Shown here: one piece after another, positions 1 through 8,846 of the stretch | Numbering within the stretch: position 1 is the stretch's first letter | Layout: every line of letters begins with the position of its first letter | Assembly (NCBI GenBank): GCA_043778255.1 | Contig: JAYWGN010000040.1 | Coordinates: 1-64,000 of the forward strand | Length of the DNA: 64,000 nt | DNA from: JAYWGN01 sp043778255 | GTDB lineage: Bacteria > Bacteroidota > Bacteroidia > Chitinophagales > Chitinophagaceae | Direction: 5' to 3' | Made by a program: the position numbers and the translations under genes | The notes under the pieces: model-generated | The model's database searches: none | The model's input: the letters and a program-made list of their open reading frames with translations, nothing else | Told to the model about the DNA's origin: nothing

Positions 1-170
1 TAAATAATAGACCAGTTAGAAAATTTAATTACTTAACCCCAAATGAAGTATTTTTGAAGATGACAGGGTAAGTGTTGCACTTATCTGTTGAACACAGCCA
101 CAGTCTTTGCCACATAACCAGCAGCTTTGCAAAAAAAATTGTTACAATGCACAATACTCTTTACCACATA

Positions 171-212
171 AAAAATTTTGGCGAAGCCATTCCTATATTT
201 TAATAGGCAAAT
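171..212 (+). repeat. Diverged fragment of the 93-bp repeat
   Basis: The block containing TTTTGGCGAAGCC followed about 10 bases later by ATTTTAATA matches the minus-strand reading of the 93-bp direct repeats at 45632-45724 and 47476-47568. About 14 of the 17 bases after GCGAAGCC agree. It is short and degenerate and could be a remnant of a dispersed repeat family. Confidence 0.4.
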
Positions 213-242
213 AATTACCATAAGTAAATTACCGCTAACTTA

Positions 243-308
243 TAACTTCTCACCTCTAACTTCTCACCTCTAACTTCTCACCTCTAACTTCTCACTTCTC
301 ACCTCTAA
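243..308. repeat. 14-bp tandem repeat
   Basis: Three perfect copies of TAACTTCTCACCTC (starting at 243, 257 and 271) are followed by partial copies. It lies downstream of the asparagine synthase stop codon and is non-coding low-complexity spacer DNA. Confidence 0.85.
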
Positions 309-378
309 CTCCTACCTTCTTACTTAATTTCTTAATTCCTTAATTTCTTAATTCGTACTTCCACCTCTACCTTCTAAC

Positions 379-2196
379 TTAATTTTCAAGGTATTCCGCA
401 GCTATCATTATACGCCAATTTTGTTCAGGTTTATTACTTTGTAAAATGCTTTTGTCCATAATGCCTTTACTTATAAGTAGTTGTTTGGCAGCTTTTATTT
501 TTTCGGTAAAATAATTATGGGTTAACCAATCTTGTTGGGGTGTTTCAAATCCAATTTTGTTGGTACGCCAAGTTATTGATGTGGGCAATTTTTGTTCCAC
601 CGCCTTACGCAATATATATTTTTGAAATCCCTGATGTATTTTATAATGGCTCGGTAGGCTGTATATATATTGCACCAATTGGTGGTTAAGGTAGGGCAAC
701 CTTACTTCTACTCCATGAGCCATAGCATTTTTATCGGCATAGCGTAGCAAATCCTGTAAGCCAAATTGCATGGTATTAAAGTAAAGTAAGTCATTCAGTT
801 TTTTTACCAAAGGCTTATACACAAATAGTTTGGTGTAGTGTGCATCAATATAAGGTTGTGCCAAGCCACTATGCCATTGTAATTGGTTATGTGCTTTTTT
901 TTGCAGCTGTGTAGCAGCAGCACCCGGAAACCAACTGGCCATACGGTTACGCAAACCCCAATGAACCACTGCATTATTTTGCTGCAAAGCAGCATACTCT
1001 TGTTTAAATTTTTGTTTGTCGTACAAGTACAATTCTTGTAAGTACCAATGCAAATATTTTTGATAGCCCCCCATTGTTTCATCGGCACCTTGCCCATCTA
1101 TAAGTACCTGTGTATGGTGTTGCTTTGCTAGTGCATACACTTGGTATTGGGCATATACACTGCTACTTACAAAGGGCTGCTCCTGTGTGGCTATAAGTGC
1201 AGCAAAATCCTGTTCCAAACCGTTTGCCGTAGGGTAAGTGTATTGGCTATTGGTAGTACAGTGTTGTTTTACTTGGTGTATATAAGTACTTTCATCGTTA
1301 GCATAATTGTTATATACAGCCGAGTAAGTTGCAATATGTTGTATGCCCAACTGGTGCATATAAGCTACTATACTACTACTATCCAAACCGCCACTGAGGC
1401 TAGTGCCTATAGCAATATCACTTCGTAAAGTTTGCTTAATGCTTTTGGTTAATAATGCATCAAATTGTTCAATTGCTTCGGGTTGGGTAAGGGTACTTTT
1501 AGTTTCCTTATCAATATCCCAATATTGGTGTTGGGTTACAGTAAAGTTGGTTAGTTGTAGGGTTAAGTAATGTGCAGGTGGTAGGCTATATATATTTTGG
1601 TAAAATGTTATTTCGGGTTGTAGTGGTATTTGGGTGTAGCCTAAGCCAAGGTATAAAGCTAGCATACTATGGTTTAATAGCTTTTGTACACCTGCTGCCC
1701 ATAAGGCTTTCATTTCACTTGCAAAGTAAAAACTGGTATCGTTGGTGTAGTAGTATAATGGTTTTTCGCCAAATCTGTCTCGGGCTATAAACAGTTGTTG
1801 CTCCTGCTCATCGTATATAGCAAAGGCAAACATACCTTCAAATAATTGCAAACAATTGGCCCCGTATTGGTGGTAAGCAGCTACTATAACTTCGGTATCG
1901 GTAAGGGTAGTAAAGGGTAAGCCCAATTGTTGCAATTGTTGCTTTAGTTCTATATAATTATACACTTCGCCGTTGTGTATAATGGTGTAGCGGTTAGCGT
2001 AATGTAAGGGCTGTGCAGCTGCTTGGCTAAGGTCTATTACGGCAAGTCGCCTATGTGCTAAGCCAAGGGTATTGTTACTATTAATATAAAAGCCTTCGCC
2101 ATTGGGGCCACGGTGTGCTAAGGCAGTAGCCATTGGCTGTAAGCTTGGCTGGGTAACGGTTTGCTGTTGGTTGTATATACCTGCTATGCCACACAT
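379..2196 (-). CDS. asnB: Asparagine synthase (glutamine-hydrolysing)
   Basis: Converts aspartate, glutamine and ATP to asparagine in the cytoplasm. The protein (605 aa) starts MCGIAGI, so after removal of Met the N-terminal cysteine is the class II glutamine amidotransferase nucleophile. The amidotransferase domain fills roughly residues 2-190 (motifs HRGPNGEG, GEVYNY, DRFGEKPLYY). The synthetase domain carries the PP-loop SLSGGLDSSS near residue 264 and a later VRLPYLNHQLV motif. The length is typical of AsnB. Some paralogues act in polysaccharide clusters, but no glycosyltransferases are nearby, so a role in asparagine supply is the simplest reading. The gene is isolated, with repeats at both ends. 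Confidence 0.93.
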   Translation of the reverse strand: MCGIAGIYNQQQTVTQPSLQPMATALAHRGPNGEGFYINSNNTLGLAHRRLAVIDLSQAAAQPLHYANRYTIIHNGEVYNYIELKQQLQQLGLPFTTLTDTEVIVAAYHQYGANCLQLFEGMFAFAIYDEQEQQLFIARDRFGEKPLYYYTNDTSFYFASEMKALWAAGVQKLLNHSMLALYLGLGYTQIPLQPEITFYQNIYSLPPAHYLTLQLTNFTVTQHQYWDIDKETKSTLTQPEAIEQFDALLTKSIKQTLRSDIAIGTSLSGGLDSSSIVAYMHQLGIQHIATYSAVYNNYANDESTYIHQVKQHCTTNSQYTYPTANGLEQDFAALIATQEQPFVSSSVYAQYQVYALAKQHHTQVLIDGQGADETMGGYQKYLHWYLQELYLYDKQKFKQEYAALQQNNAVVHWGLRNRMASWFPGAAATQLQKKAHNQLQWHSGLAQPYIDAHYTKLFVYKPLVKKLNDLLYFNTMQFGLQDLLRYADKNAMAHGVEVRLPYLNHQLVQYIYSLPSHYKIHQGFQKYILRKAVEQKLPTSITWRTNKIGFETPQQDWLTHNYFTEKIKAAKQLLISKGIMDKSILQSNKPEQNWRIMIAAEYLEN

Positions 2197-2258
2197 ATTG
2201 TTTTATTTATTACGCTTCGCTTAAAAATAGTTTGGCTAAATTTATTAACTATAAATTT

Positions 2259-2318
2259 AACTGTCAATTATCAATTGTTAATTGTCAATTATTAATTGTC
2301 AATTATTAATTGTCAATT
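2259..2318. repeat. AATTGTCAATTATTA tandem repeat
   Basis: Four to five imperfect 14-15-bp units of AATTGTCAATTATTA lie between asnB and the SRPBCC gene. The last unit supplies the TGA stop codon (minus strand, 2313-2315) of the SRPBCC gene, so the repeat has grown into the coding end. Similar TCAATT units recur at 32400-32445 and 63505-63560. Confidence 0.75.
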
Positions 2319-2834
2319 ACTTTCGCATATTGCTTTCAAATTACTTAATCCCTTATCAAATTGCTTATTCAACATGGGACGAAATAATGGGCTAAGTACT
2401 TTCATTACAGGGTTGGGTAGCATACCACCGTTAGTCCAAGTTACGTTGCATTGGTTGCTGCCTTTGGCAGTAAATGTCCAATTGTCGTAAGCTGTGGATT
2501 GCATTGGCTTTACAAATTGCAAATCAAACTCCACCGATTTATTTTCAACAGTGCTTTTGAGGGTGAGTGAACCAACGCCTACTTTTTTGCCTTCCCAACT
2601 GTAGTGATGCCCTACGGTACAGGGTGTTCCGGTTATTACATTTTTAGCAGTGGGGTCGCCTTGTTGCCAAGCATTCCATTGGTTGTAGCTGCTAAAGTTG
2701 GCTACGTTGCTATACACTTTTTCGGGTGTGGCATCTATAGTTATTACTTTTTCTATTTTGTAACTGTTGGGCATTACATAACTTAGTATGGCTAATAATA
2801 CTATAATGGCTAATAATACATAGAGGATAATCAT
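2313..2834 (-). CDS. SRPBCC (START-like) family protein
   Basis: A 173-aa protein with one N-terminal membrane segment (about residues 2-20) followed by a SRPBCC/polyketide-cyclase-like fold. The fold begins with KVITIDATPEKVYSNVANFSSYNQW, shown here only as its family hallmark (a strand, then the helix containing VYSNVANF), and ends in a long C-terminal helix. The family binds hydrophobic ligands in a deep cavity; the ligand is unknown. Membrane-anchored versions are common in Bacteroidota and are usually uncharacterised. It stands alone and is probably a single-gene transcript. Confidence 0.8.
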   Translation of the reverse strand: MIILYVLLAIIVLLAILSYVMPNSYKIEKVITIDATPEKVYSNVANFSSYNQWNAWQQGDPTAKNVITGTPCTVGHHYSWEGKKVGVGSLTLKSTVENKSVEFDLQFVKPMQSTAYDNWTFTAKGSNQCNVTWTNGGMLPNPVMKVLSPLFRPMLNKQFDKGLSNLKAICESN

Positions 2835-3323
2835 AAAAATAAAATATTTATTGTGGTTAATAAGTTGATGCTATAAAAGTAAGTATATATGCTGGAACAG
2901 CAAAGTATATAGGGGTATTTCAAAATACCACTACTTTTAAAAATGTTATTTAAACAGCAGCCAACTTTGTGATGGCACTACCCTTGTAAGGTTGGCAACC
3001 AGTAGCTATTTGTACTACTGTAGTGGCTTTGCTAATGCCCAATAAAGTACCAATAGCTGACGGGCTGCGGTTTGTAACGGTTACCCCACAGCGAATGAGG
3101 CGAAGCCGAAATGAGTGAGGAGTAATAGTGAAAAACCGAACTGTTGTTACATATATATACCTAAGCTGAAAGCCCCAAAACCGTGTTGTACTACTCCTTA
3201 CAAACTACCCTTATACTAATTACTAACAAGCTTATATTATTAAATTATTATTATTTTTTAATTTATTATAATATTACATTGTACCAACCTACATTTGTAT
3301 GTAAAATAAAATCAACAAATACT
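2835..3323. other. 490-bp intergenic region, unexplained GC-rich island
   Basis: An AT-rich spacer encloses a more GC-rich island at about 2950-3150 with short complementary segments, for example GGTTGGCAACC and GGCGAAGCC. No convincing ORF or structured RNA family was recognised. The last 130 bp form the upstream region of the PhoU-like gene and contain TACATTTG near 3290, a possible -7 element. Confidence 0.4.
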
Positions 3324-3971
3324 ATGGGTGTCAATTCAATTCTAAAAATTTTTTTACCAAAAGATAGAGTGTTTTATACTTTATTTGAACAAATTGCCAA
3401 TAAGGTAGAACAAATGGGGAACAAATTAAAGGAGATTGTATCGGAGTCAGACTTTGATAAAAGGGCAACTTTAATTAAGCATTTAGAAGATATGGAGCAT
3501 GACAATGACGACTTTACTCATAGCGTTTTTACGGAGTTGGGCAAAAATTTTATAACACCATTTGACCGTGAAGATATACACAGCCTAGCTAATGCTTTGG
3601 ACGATATTTGTGATTATATATATGCCACTGGCAAAAAAATAAATTTTTATAAAGTAAACCCTAACGACCCTGGCATTCAAAAAATGGCCGATATAATATT
3701 AGAAGCTGCCGTAGCCGTAAAAAATGCAGTATTAGAATTACGCAATATGAAAAATATGCGTAACATTACCGATGCACTTGTAAAAGTAAATAGCTTGGAA
3801 AACCAGGCTGACGATATATTTGACCTTAGTATTGAAAAATTATTTGATACCGAAAACGATGTAAAAGAGGTTATAAAAAAACGTGAAATATACCAAATAA
3901 TGGAAGTGGTAACTGACAAATGTGAAGATGCTGCAAATGTAATAGAATCAATAGTAGTGAAATACGCTTAA
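3324..3971 (+). CDS. PhoU-like DUF47 phosphate transport regulator
   Basis: A soluble, all-helical protein (215 aa from the ATG at 3324) of the DUF47/PhoU-like family. The conserved N-terminal FLPKDRVFYTLFEQ and the acidic segments HLEDMEHDNDDF and ALDDICDYIY, thought to bind metal, are present. An in-frame start further upstream at 3183 would add 47 residues of low-complexity sequence and is unlikely. It is followed by a Pit-type phosphate permease at 4203. DUF47-Pit pairing is widespread, and the protein is inferred to modulate or couple to that transporter. Confidence 0.9.
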   Translation: MGVNSILKIFLPKDRVFYTLFEQIANKVEQMGNKLKEIVSESDFDKRATLIKHLEDMEHDNDDFTHSVFTELGKNFITPFDREDIHSLANALDDICDYIYATGKKINFYKVNPNDPGIQKMADIILEAAVAVKNAVLELRNMKNMRNITDALVKVNSLENQADDIFDLSIEKLFDTENDVKEVIKKREIYQIMEVVTDKCEDAANVIESIVVKYA

Positions 3972-3974
3972 TGA

Positions 3975-4195
3975 GAAATGTGCTAAGTAGGGAATGTGCT
4001 ATTTAGCTAATAAGCTAATATGCTAAGAAGGAAATGAGCTATTTAGCTAATAAGCTAATATGCTAAGAAGGAAATATGCTATTTAGCTAATAAGCTAATG
4101 TGCTAAACAAAAAATAAGTTCTAACTTTTATGAAATCAAATTATCGTATTATCAAATTATCACTTTATCGTATTATCAAATTATCAACTTAGCTT
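3975..4195. repeat. 40-bp tandem repeat between phoU-like and pit
   Basis: Copies of a 40-bp unit containing GCTATTTAGCTAATAAGC start at 3998, 4038 and 4078 (the last partial). They are followed by ATTATCAAATTATC units to about 4195. The repeats expand the spacer of an otherwise compact two-gene phosphate operon. No ORF is present. Confidence 0.85.
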
Positions 4196-4202
4196 ATTAT
4201 TT

Positions 4203-5939
4203 ATGACTCTTGTAATTATAATTATCATACTTGCTTTATTATTCGACTTTATAAATGGGTTTCACGATGCTGCTAATTCAATAGCAACTGTAGTAAGCAC
4301 CAAAGTACTTACGCCATTACAAGCCGTTATATGGGCTGCCATATTTAATTGTGTTGCCTATTTTATATTTAAAGATCATGCTGTGGCAAACACAATTAGC
4401 AAAACGGTGAATAAGGAATTTATAACTTTACCCGTAATATTTTCGGGGTTAATTGCTGCCATATTTTGGAACTTACTTACTTGGTGGTATGGTATTCCCT
4501 CATCATCATCTCACACATTAATTGGTGGCTTTGCAGGTGCTGCTATATGCCATGCAATAGTTACCAAAGGCATTACTATAAGTTGGGCCAAAGTAGTAGA
4601 GTCAGGCATTATTATTAACACAGTTTTATTTATATTTTTAGCCCCTATTATTGGTATGGTTATATCAATATTTATAACGGTAGTAACTATAATGCGTAAT
4701 GTATGGCTACGGCTAGGCATTATGGCTATTGCTACATGGCTTACATTTATAATGTTTGGCAAGTTTGAACAAAGCAAAATGGACGAAAACCTAGCTAAGT
4801 TTTTAAAAATTGATAAGTACAAAAAAGAAGTAGCCACAACTGCAGAAAAATTAAAAGCAAATACTACCGATGCCAAACTAATAGAGGCCAACAATGCAGC
4901 TACTGAAAAACTAACCAAAGCATTACCCAACTACGACAATATAAAATTGTTATTAGTTAATTACGACAAAGGCGGTGCTGCTCCAATAGCAGAAACTGCC
5001 TACCAAAAAGGCTATTTGAATGATGTAGAAGCTAGTAGGTTAAAAGATGATATACGTAACCTTAACGATTACCTTATACTGGAATCAAACTCGATACTTA
5101 ACGAAAAAGATAAGCATGAATTTGCCATTGCAAAAGATGCCACAGAAAAATATAAAGAACCTTTAAAAAAATACTTGGCAACCACTAAGGGTATGGATAG
5201 TGTACTAAAAGTTGTATATATTGATAGTACAATTGTTGCACTCAATAGCATATACCCAATACAACCAAAACATATAGCAAGTGTAAAAGAAAAAATAAGA
5301 ACCTATAGCATAAAAAATACTTTAGAAAACGATATAGAAAAAGCCAACAACAGTGCAATAGCATGGGGTATGGTATTTACCGCTATATTTTTTGGGTTGG
5401 TATATATATATGTTGAAAAGTTTAGAACACCTACAGCATTCAAATTGGCTAACATGTTTAAAAAGCTACAACTGTTTAGCAGTGCAGCTTTCAGTGTAGG
5501 CCACGGTGGTAACGATGCACAAAAAGTAATGGGTATTATTGGTGCAGCACTTATAGTAAGTGGCAGCATACAGGACTTTGAGCATTTGCCAATATGGGTA
5601 CCTATTGCCTGCTACTTAGCCATAGGTATTGGTACTATGAGTGGCGGTATGAAGATAGTAAAAACTATGGGTAGCAAAATAACTAAAGTAACACCACTAG
5701 AAGGTGTGGCAGCAGAAACTGCTGGAGCTATCACATTATTTTTTACAGGCCAAATGGGCATACCAGTAAGTACTACACACACTATTACCGGTAGTATAAT
5801 AGGTGTAGGTGCTACTAAGCGGTTAAGTGCAGTAAGGTGGGGCTTAACCCTCAACTTGCTGTGGGCTTGGATATTAACCATACCTGTAAGCGGCTTATTG
5901 GCAGCCGTGGTGTATTTTATATACCATTTATTTGTATAG
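4203..5939 (+). CDS. pit: Inorganic phosphate transporter, Pit/PHO4 family
   Basis: An inner-membrane low-affinity phosphate:cation symporter of 578 aa. The duplicated PHO4 signatures are present: FDFINGFHDAANS at residues 14-26, and SVGHGGNDAQKVMG near residue 431. Several hydrophobic segments surround each. Between the two halves, residues about 185-390 form a large lysine- and glutamate-rich soluble insert, common in Bacteroidota Pit proteins and absent from the compact E. coli type. The conserved Gly-Asn-Asp motifs suggest an active transporter. It is paired with the upstream DUF47 protein and convergent with the HAD gene downstream (17 bp gap). Confidence 0.93.
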   Translation: MTLVIIIIILALLFDFINGFHDAANSIATVVSTKVLTPLQAVIWAAIFNCVAYFIFKDHAVANTISKTVNKEFITLPVIFSGLIAAIFWNLLTWWYGIPSSSSHTLIGGFAGAAICHAIVTKGITISWAKVVESGIIINTVLFIFLAPIIGMVISIFITVVTIMRNVWLRLGIMAIATWLTFIMFGKFEQSKMDENLAKFLKIDKYKKEVATTAEKLKANTTDAKLIEANNAATEKLTKALPNYDNIKLLLVNYDKGGAAPIAETAYQKGYLNDVEASRLKDDIRNLNDYLILESNSILNEKDKHEFAIAKDATEKYKEPLKKYLATTKGMDSVLKVVYIDSTIVALNSIYPIQPKHIASVKEKIRTYSIKNTLENDIEKANNSAIAWGMVFTAIFFGLVYIYVEKFRTPTAFKLANMFKKLQLFSSAAFSVGHGGNDAQKVMGIIGAALIVSGSIQDFEHLPIWVPIACYLAIGIGTMSGGMKIVKTMGSKITKVTPLEGVAAETAGAITLFFTGQMGIPVSTTHTITGSIIGVGATKRLSAVRWGLTLNLLWAWILTIPVSGLLAAVVYFIYHLFV

Positions 5940-5956
5940 GTATTACAGTAAGTGTA

Positions 5957-6649
5957 TTATACAATTTGTTGTAATTGCACTAAAGCTGTTATTGTATAGC
6001 TAGCTTCCTGTGGTATTGGTGCTGCTACATAATTGGCAAATACTGTTTGCCAGCCAGCATTGTAAGCACCTTTTATATCTGCCTCTATATTATCGCCAAT
6101 CATTATACTGTTGGTAGTAGTTGCATTTGCCTGTTGCAATGCATAATCAAATATTTCTTTATTAGGCTTTACAAACCCTGTAGCTTCACTAGTTATTACA
6201 TGAGTAAAATACTTTGCTAAACCACTACTAGCTAACTTACGATGTTGTGTTTTTTCAAAACCATTGGTAATTAAATATAGCTTATATTTTTTAGCAAGTA
6301 AATAATCAAGTGTTTCAAAAGCACCTACAAATACAGCCTTTTTTTCGGGTAATATTTCTAAAAATGTTGTTGCCATTTGTTTGGCTAATTGCTCATCCCC
6401 AATTTTAAAATCGAGTAGCGTTACGTACATTCGTTTCCATTTTAGTTCATCGCTGCTAATTTTGCCTTGGTGGTATTTGTTCCACATAAGTTCATTGTGG
6501 TGCAAGTACTTTTGTATAAATAAGTCAAATGAGGTTACGCCCTTACGGGCTAGATGCAATTGTAGGTACAAATCGTGTAATGCTGAATGGGCGTTGGTTT
6601 CAAAGTCCCAAAGGGTGTGGTCGAGGTCAAAAAAAATATGTTGTATCAT
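5957..6649 (-). CDS. YjjG-family HAD nucleotidase
   Basis: A HAD-superfamily phosphatase (230 aa) resembling YjjG, which dephosphorylates noncanonical pyrimidine nucleotides. Motif I is FFDLDHTLWDFE with catalytic aspartates at positions 8 and 10. The alpha-helical cap contains the WNKYHQGKIS segment typical of YjjG. Motif II is LITNGF and motif III/IV is IMIGDNIEADIKGA. I chose the start at 6649 (MIQHIFFDLD) because the family begins right before strand 1; an in-frame ATG 18 bp upstream is less likely. It is divergent from the SDR gene, with a dyad in the 51-bp gap. The exact substrate is inferred. Confidence 0.88.
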   Translation of the reverse strand: MIQHIFFDLDHTLWDFETNAHSALHDLYLQLHLARKGVTSFDLFIQKYLHHNELMWNKYHQGKISSDELKWKRMYVTLLDFKIGDEQLAKQMATTFLEILPEKKAVFVGAFETLDYLLAKKYKLYLITNGFEKTQHRKLASSGLAKYFTHVITSEATGFVKPNKEIFDYALQQANATTTNSIMIGDNIEADIKGAYNAGWQTVFANYVAAPIPQEASYTITALVQLQQIV

Positions 6650-6661
6650 AAGTAAAATTAG

Positions 6662-6675
6662 GTACAAAATTGTAC
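6662..6675. promoter_or_regulatory. Dyad between divergent HAD and SDR genes
   Basis: The arms GTACA and TGTAC, separated by AAAT, sit in the 51-bp region between the two divergent start codons. TAAATTTG at 6688-6695 resembles a -7 element for the SDR gene. It could be an operator, but no local regulator is encoded. Confidence 0.3.
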
Positions 6676-6700
6676 ATTTTTATTACTTAAATTTGCTACT

Positions 6701-7402
6701 ATGAATATTGTAATAACTGGAGCAACTAAAGGAATAGGCTTAGCAATAGCAAAAATATTTGCCCAAGATGGGCATACATTACTACTCTGTAGCCGCAATG
6801 AAGTAGCGTTAAATGCGGTAGCAGAAGAATTAGAAATAATAAATAGTAGCACTAAAGTACATACTAAAATTGTAGATGTAAGTAACGAAACAGCCTGTAA
6901 GCAATTTGTACAATGGTGTATAACTATAGTGCCACATATTGATATATTGGTTAACAATGCAGGGCAGTTTTTGCCGGGCAGTATATATAACGAAGCTGAT
7001 GGTATGCTAGAGCAAATGATACAAACCAACTTGTACAGTGCCTATTATATTACAAGAGGCATTTTGCCAACTATGATGGCAAAAAAAGTGGGACATATTT
7101 TTAATATTTGTAGTATAGCAAGTACACAGGCTTATAGCAATGGTGGCAGTTATAGCATTAGCAAATTTGCACTATTAGGCTTTAGCAAAAACTTACGTGA
7201 AGAGCTAAAACCCTTTGGCATAAAGGTATGTGCCATACTACCCGGTGCAGTATATACTAATAGTTGGGCAGGTAGTGGCGTAGCCGAAAGCCGAATAATG
7301 GAAGCTAATGATATAGCTAAAATGGTGTTGGCTATTACACAATTATCGCCACAGGCAGTGGTAGAAGATATTGTACTACGACCCTTATTAGGTGATTTAT
7401 AA
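6701..7402 (+). CDS. Short-chain dehydrogenase/reductase
   Basis: A cytoplasmic NAD(P)-dependent SDR of 233 aa. The cofactor loop TGATKGIG lies at residues 6-13, the NNAG motif follows near residue 85, and the catalytic triad is Ser138, Tyr151 and Lys155 (SYSISKFA). The C-terminus VEDIVLRPLLGDL resembles 3-ketoacyl reductase or YgfF/FabG-like SDRs. The substrate cannot be predicted from sequence alone. It lies 30 bp upstream of the ACP-phosphodiesterase-like gene and may be co-transcribed with it. Confidence 0.9.
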   Translation: MNIVITGATKGIGLAIAKIFAQDGHTLLLCSRNEVALNAVAEELEIINSSTKVHTKIVDVSNETACKQFVQWCITIVPHIDILVNNAGQFLPGSIYNEADGMLEQMIQTNLYSAYYITRGILPTMMAKKVGHIFNICSIASTQAYSNGGSYSISKFALLGFSKNLREELKPFGIKVCAILPGAVYTNSWAGSGVAESRIMEANDIAKMVLAITQLSPQAVVEDIVLRPLLGDL

Positions 7403-7432
7403 TGTATAATTAAATAGTAAATAAAATATACC

Positions 7433-8026
7433 TTGAATTATTTAGCACATGCCTACTTGTCATTTAACAATACTAATATATTGGTAGGTAATATGATAAG
7501 CGATTATGTAAAAGGCAAAACTAAATACAACTACTCAAATACAGTGCAGCAGGGCATTACATTACATAGAAAAATTGATGCTTACACTGATAGCCACAGT
7601 ATAGTTAAAGAAGCTAAGCTATTACTACAACCACATTATAGGCTATACAGTGGTGCATTTGTTGATGTTATATTTGATCATTATTTGGCAAAAAAAATAC
7701 ACACTGAAATTGATTTAATGGCTTTTAGCCAACATACTTACAACACTTTACAGCAACAAATAGATGTAGTGCCCCTAGCATTTGCCAAAATGCTACCCTA
7801 TATGCAACAGCATAATTGGTTGTACAATTACCAGTTTAATTGGGCTATGCTCAAAAGCTTTAAAGGCTTACAACACCGTGCCAAATACTTAACCGAAGTT
7901 GAAACAGCATTTCAAATATTTGAAAACGAGTATAGTGTTTTTGAACAATGCTTTCACCAATTTTGGAACGAATTATATACTTACACTAAAAATGAATTTG
8001 AAATGTTGGATAATAGTGGTGTATAA
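7433..8026 (+). CDS. Acyl carrier protein phosphodiesterase (AcpH/DUF479)
   Basis: A 197-aa protein related to AcpH, which removes the 4'-phosphopantetheine arm from acyl carrier protein. The start NYLAHAYLSF and the segments VGNMISDYVKGK, HRKIDAYTDSH and FVDVIFDHYLAK carry the Asp/His residues of this HD-like metal site. Initiation appears to be at TTG (7433), because the conserved NYLAHA motif immediately follows and no ATG is available. The start context contains no strong ribosome-binding site, as is usual in this phylum. It sits close behind the SDR gene. Confidence 0.87.
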   Translation: MNYLAHAYLSFNNTNILVGNMISDYVKGKTKYNYSNTVQQGITLHRKIDAYTDSHSIVKEAKLLLQPHYRLYSGAFVDVIFDHYLAKKIHTEIDLMAFSQHTYNTLQQQIDVVPLAFAKMLPYMQQHNWLYNYQFNWAMLKSFKGLQHRAKYLTEVETAFQIFENEYSVFEQCFHQFWNELYTYTKNEFEMLDNSGV

Positions 8027-8075
8027 TAAAGCAATTGTTTTACCTTAGTGCAAATTTTTTTTATAACTACTTATA

Positions 8076-8771
8076 ATGCATTTAAAACAGCGCTATATTT
8101 TTCATTTATTATGTATATTAGCTACATCATGTACTACTAAAACTGAACAAAAGCCTCCAAAAATTGCTACACAAAATATACCCAATACTATAACTGACCG
8201 TAACAAACCTGACCCTAACATAGCCGTAAAAGATGACTACACCTCCCTCACCAAAGAAGATGAGGAAAGAGAGGATAAAACACACATGGATATGAGCTAT
8301 TACCCTAGCAACTATGCATTGGATAAAGCACAACAAAAACCCGTACAACTTATAGCTAGAGTAACTTATAGCCGACCTCACAAACGTGATAGAACCATAA
8401 TATTTGGCGATAGCACAGCACCTGTACCTTATGGCAAGCTTTGGCGATTAGGTGCTAATGAAAGTACCGAAGTCGAATTTTTGCGACCCGTTATTATTAA
8501 TAACAAAACAATAAATGCAGGAAGATATACCCTATTTGCAATACCTAATAAAACAACTTGGCGTATATTGCTAAACACTGCATTGTTTACATGGGGCGAT
8601 TTTAACTACGACCCCAAAAATGATCTTGTAAAAGTAGATGTACCTGTAAAAGCTACTAGCTTTTCATTAGAAACTTTTTTAATTTATTTTCAAAAAACTA
8701 CAACAGGATGCAATATGATAATGAGTTGGGATACAGTATTGGTAGCCTTACCAATTGATATTAAAAATTAA
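8076..8771 (+). CDS. DUF2911 lipoprotein
   Basis: A secreted DUF2911 protein of 231 aa with a lipoprotein signal (ILATSC, likely lipidated Cys near residue 19). About 60 low-complexity residues precede the conserved domain, which opens with MDMSYYPSNYA and continues with YSRPHKRDRTIIFGD, GKLWRLGANEST, GRYTLFAIP and TWGDFNYDP. Function of the family is unknown; it is frequent in Bacteroidota. It forms a tandem pair with the next gene, with the same domain order. Confidence 0.85.
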   Translation: MHLKQRYIFHLLCILATSCTTKTEQKPPKIATQNIPNTITDRNKPDPNIAVKDDYTSLTKEDEEREDKTHMDMSYYPSNYALDKAQQKPVQLIARVTYSRPHKRDRTIIFGDSTAPVPYGKLWRLGANESTEVEFLRPVIINNKTINAGRYTLFAIPNKTTWRILLNTALFTWGDFNYDPKNDLVKVDVPVKATSFSLETFLIYFQKTTTGCNMIMSWDTVLVALPIDIKN

Positions 8772-8846
8772 ATAATAACATTTTACCATAAACTAAAACT
8801 GGCATAACTTTCGTTAGTGTAATAGTGAATTTTTAAATTATATATT

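Larger units (their letters stand above)
1..378. other. Gene-free leader with repeats
   Basis: No credible coding region is visible on either strand. The stretch holds a diverged copy of a repeat found near 45.6 and 47.5 kb (171-212), a 14-bp tandem repeat (243-308) and further low-complexity TTCTTAATT sequence up to the 3' end of the asparagine synthase gene. Confidence 0.6.

Noticed and set aside
379..2196. Member of an O-antigen or capsule cluster
   Set aside because: AsnB-like enzymes occur there, but no glycosyltransferase, flippase or sugar-nucleotide gene is in the neighbourhood.
3183..3323. Upstream start for the PhoU-like protein
   Set aside because: The added 47 residues are hydrophobic low-complexity sequence unlike any DUF47 N-terminus; the ATG at 3324 precedes the conserved domain.
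3975..4195. CRISPR-like array
   Set aside because: Units are directly adjoining, low-complexity AT-rich repeats, without spacers or leader.
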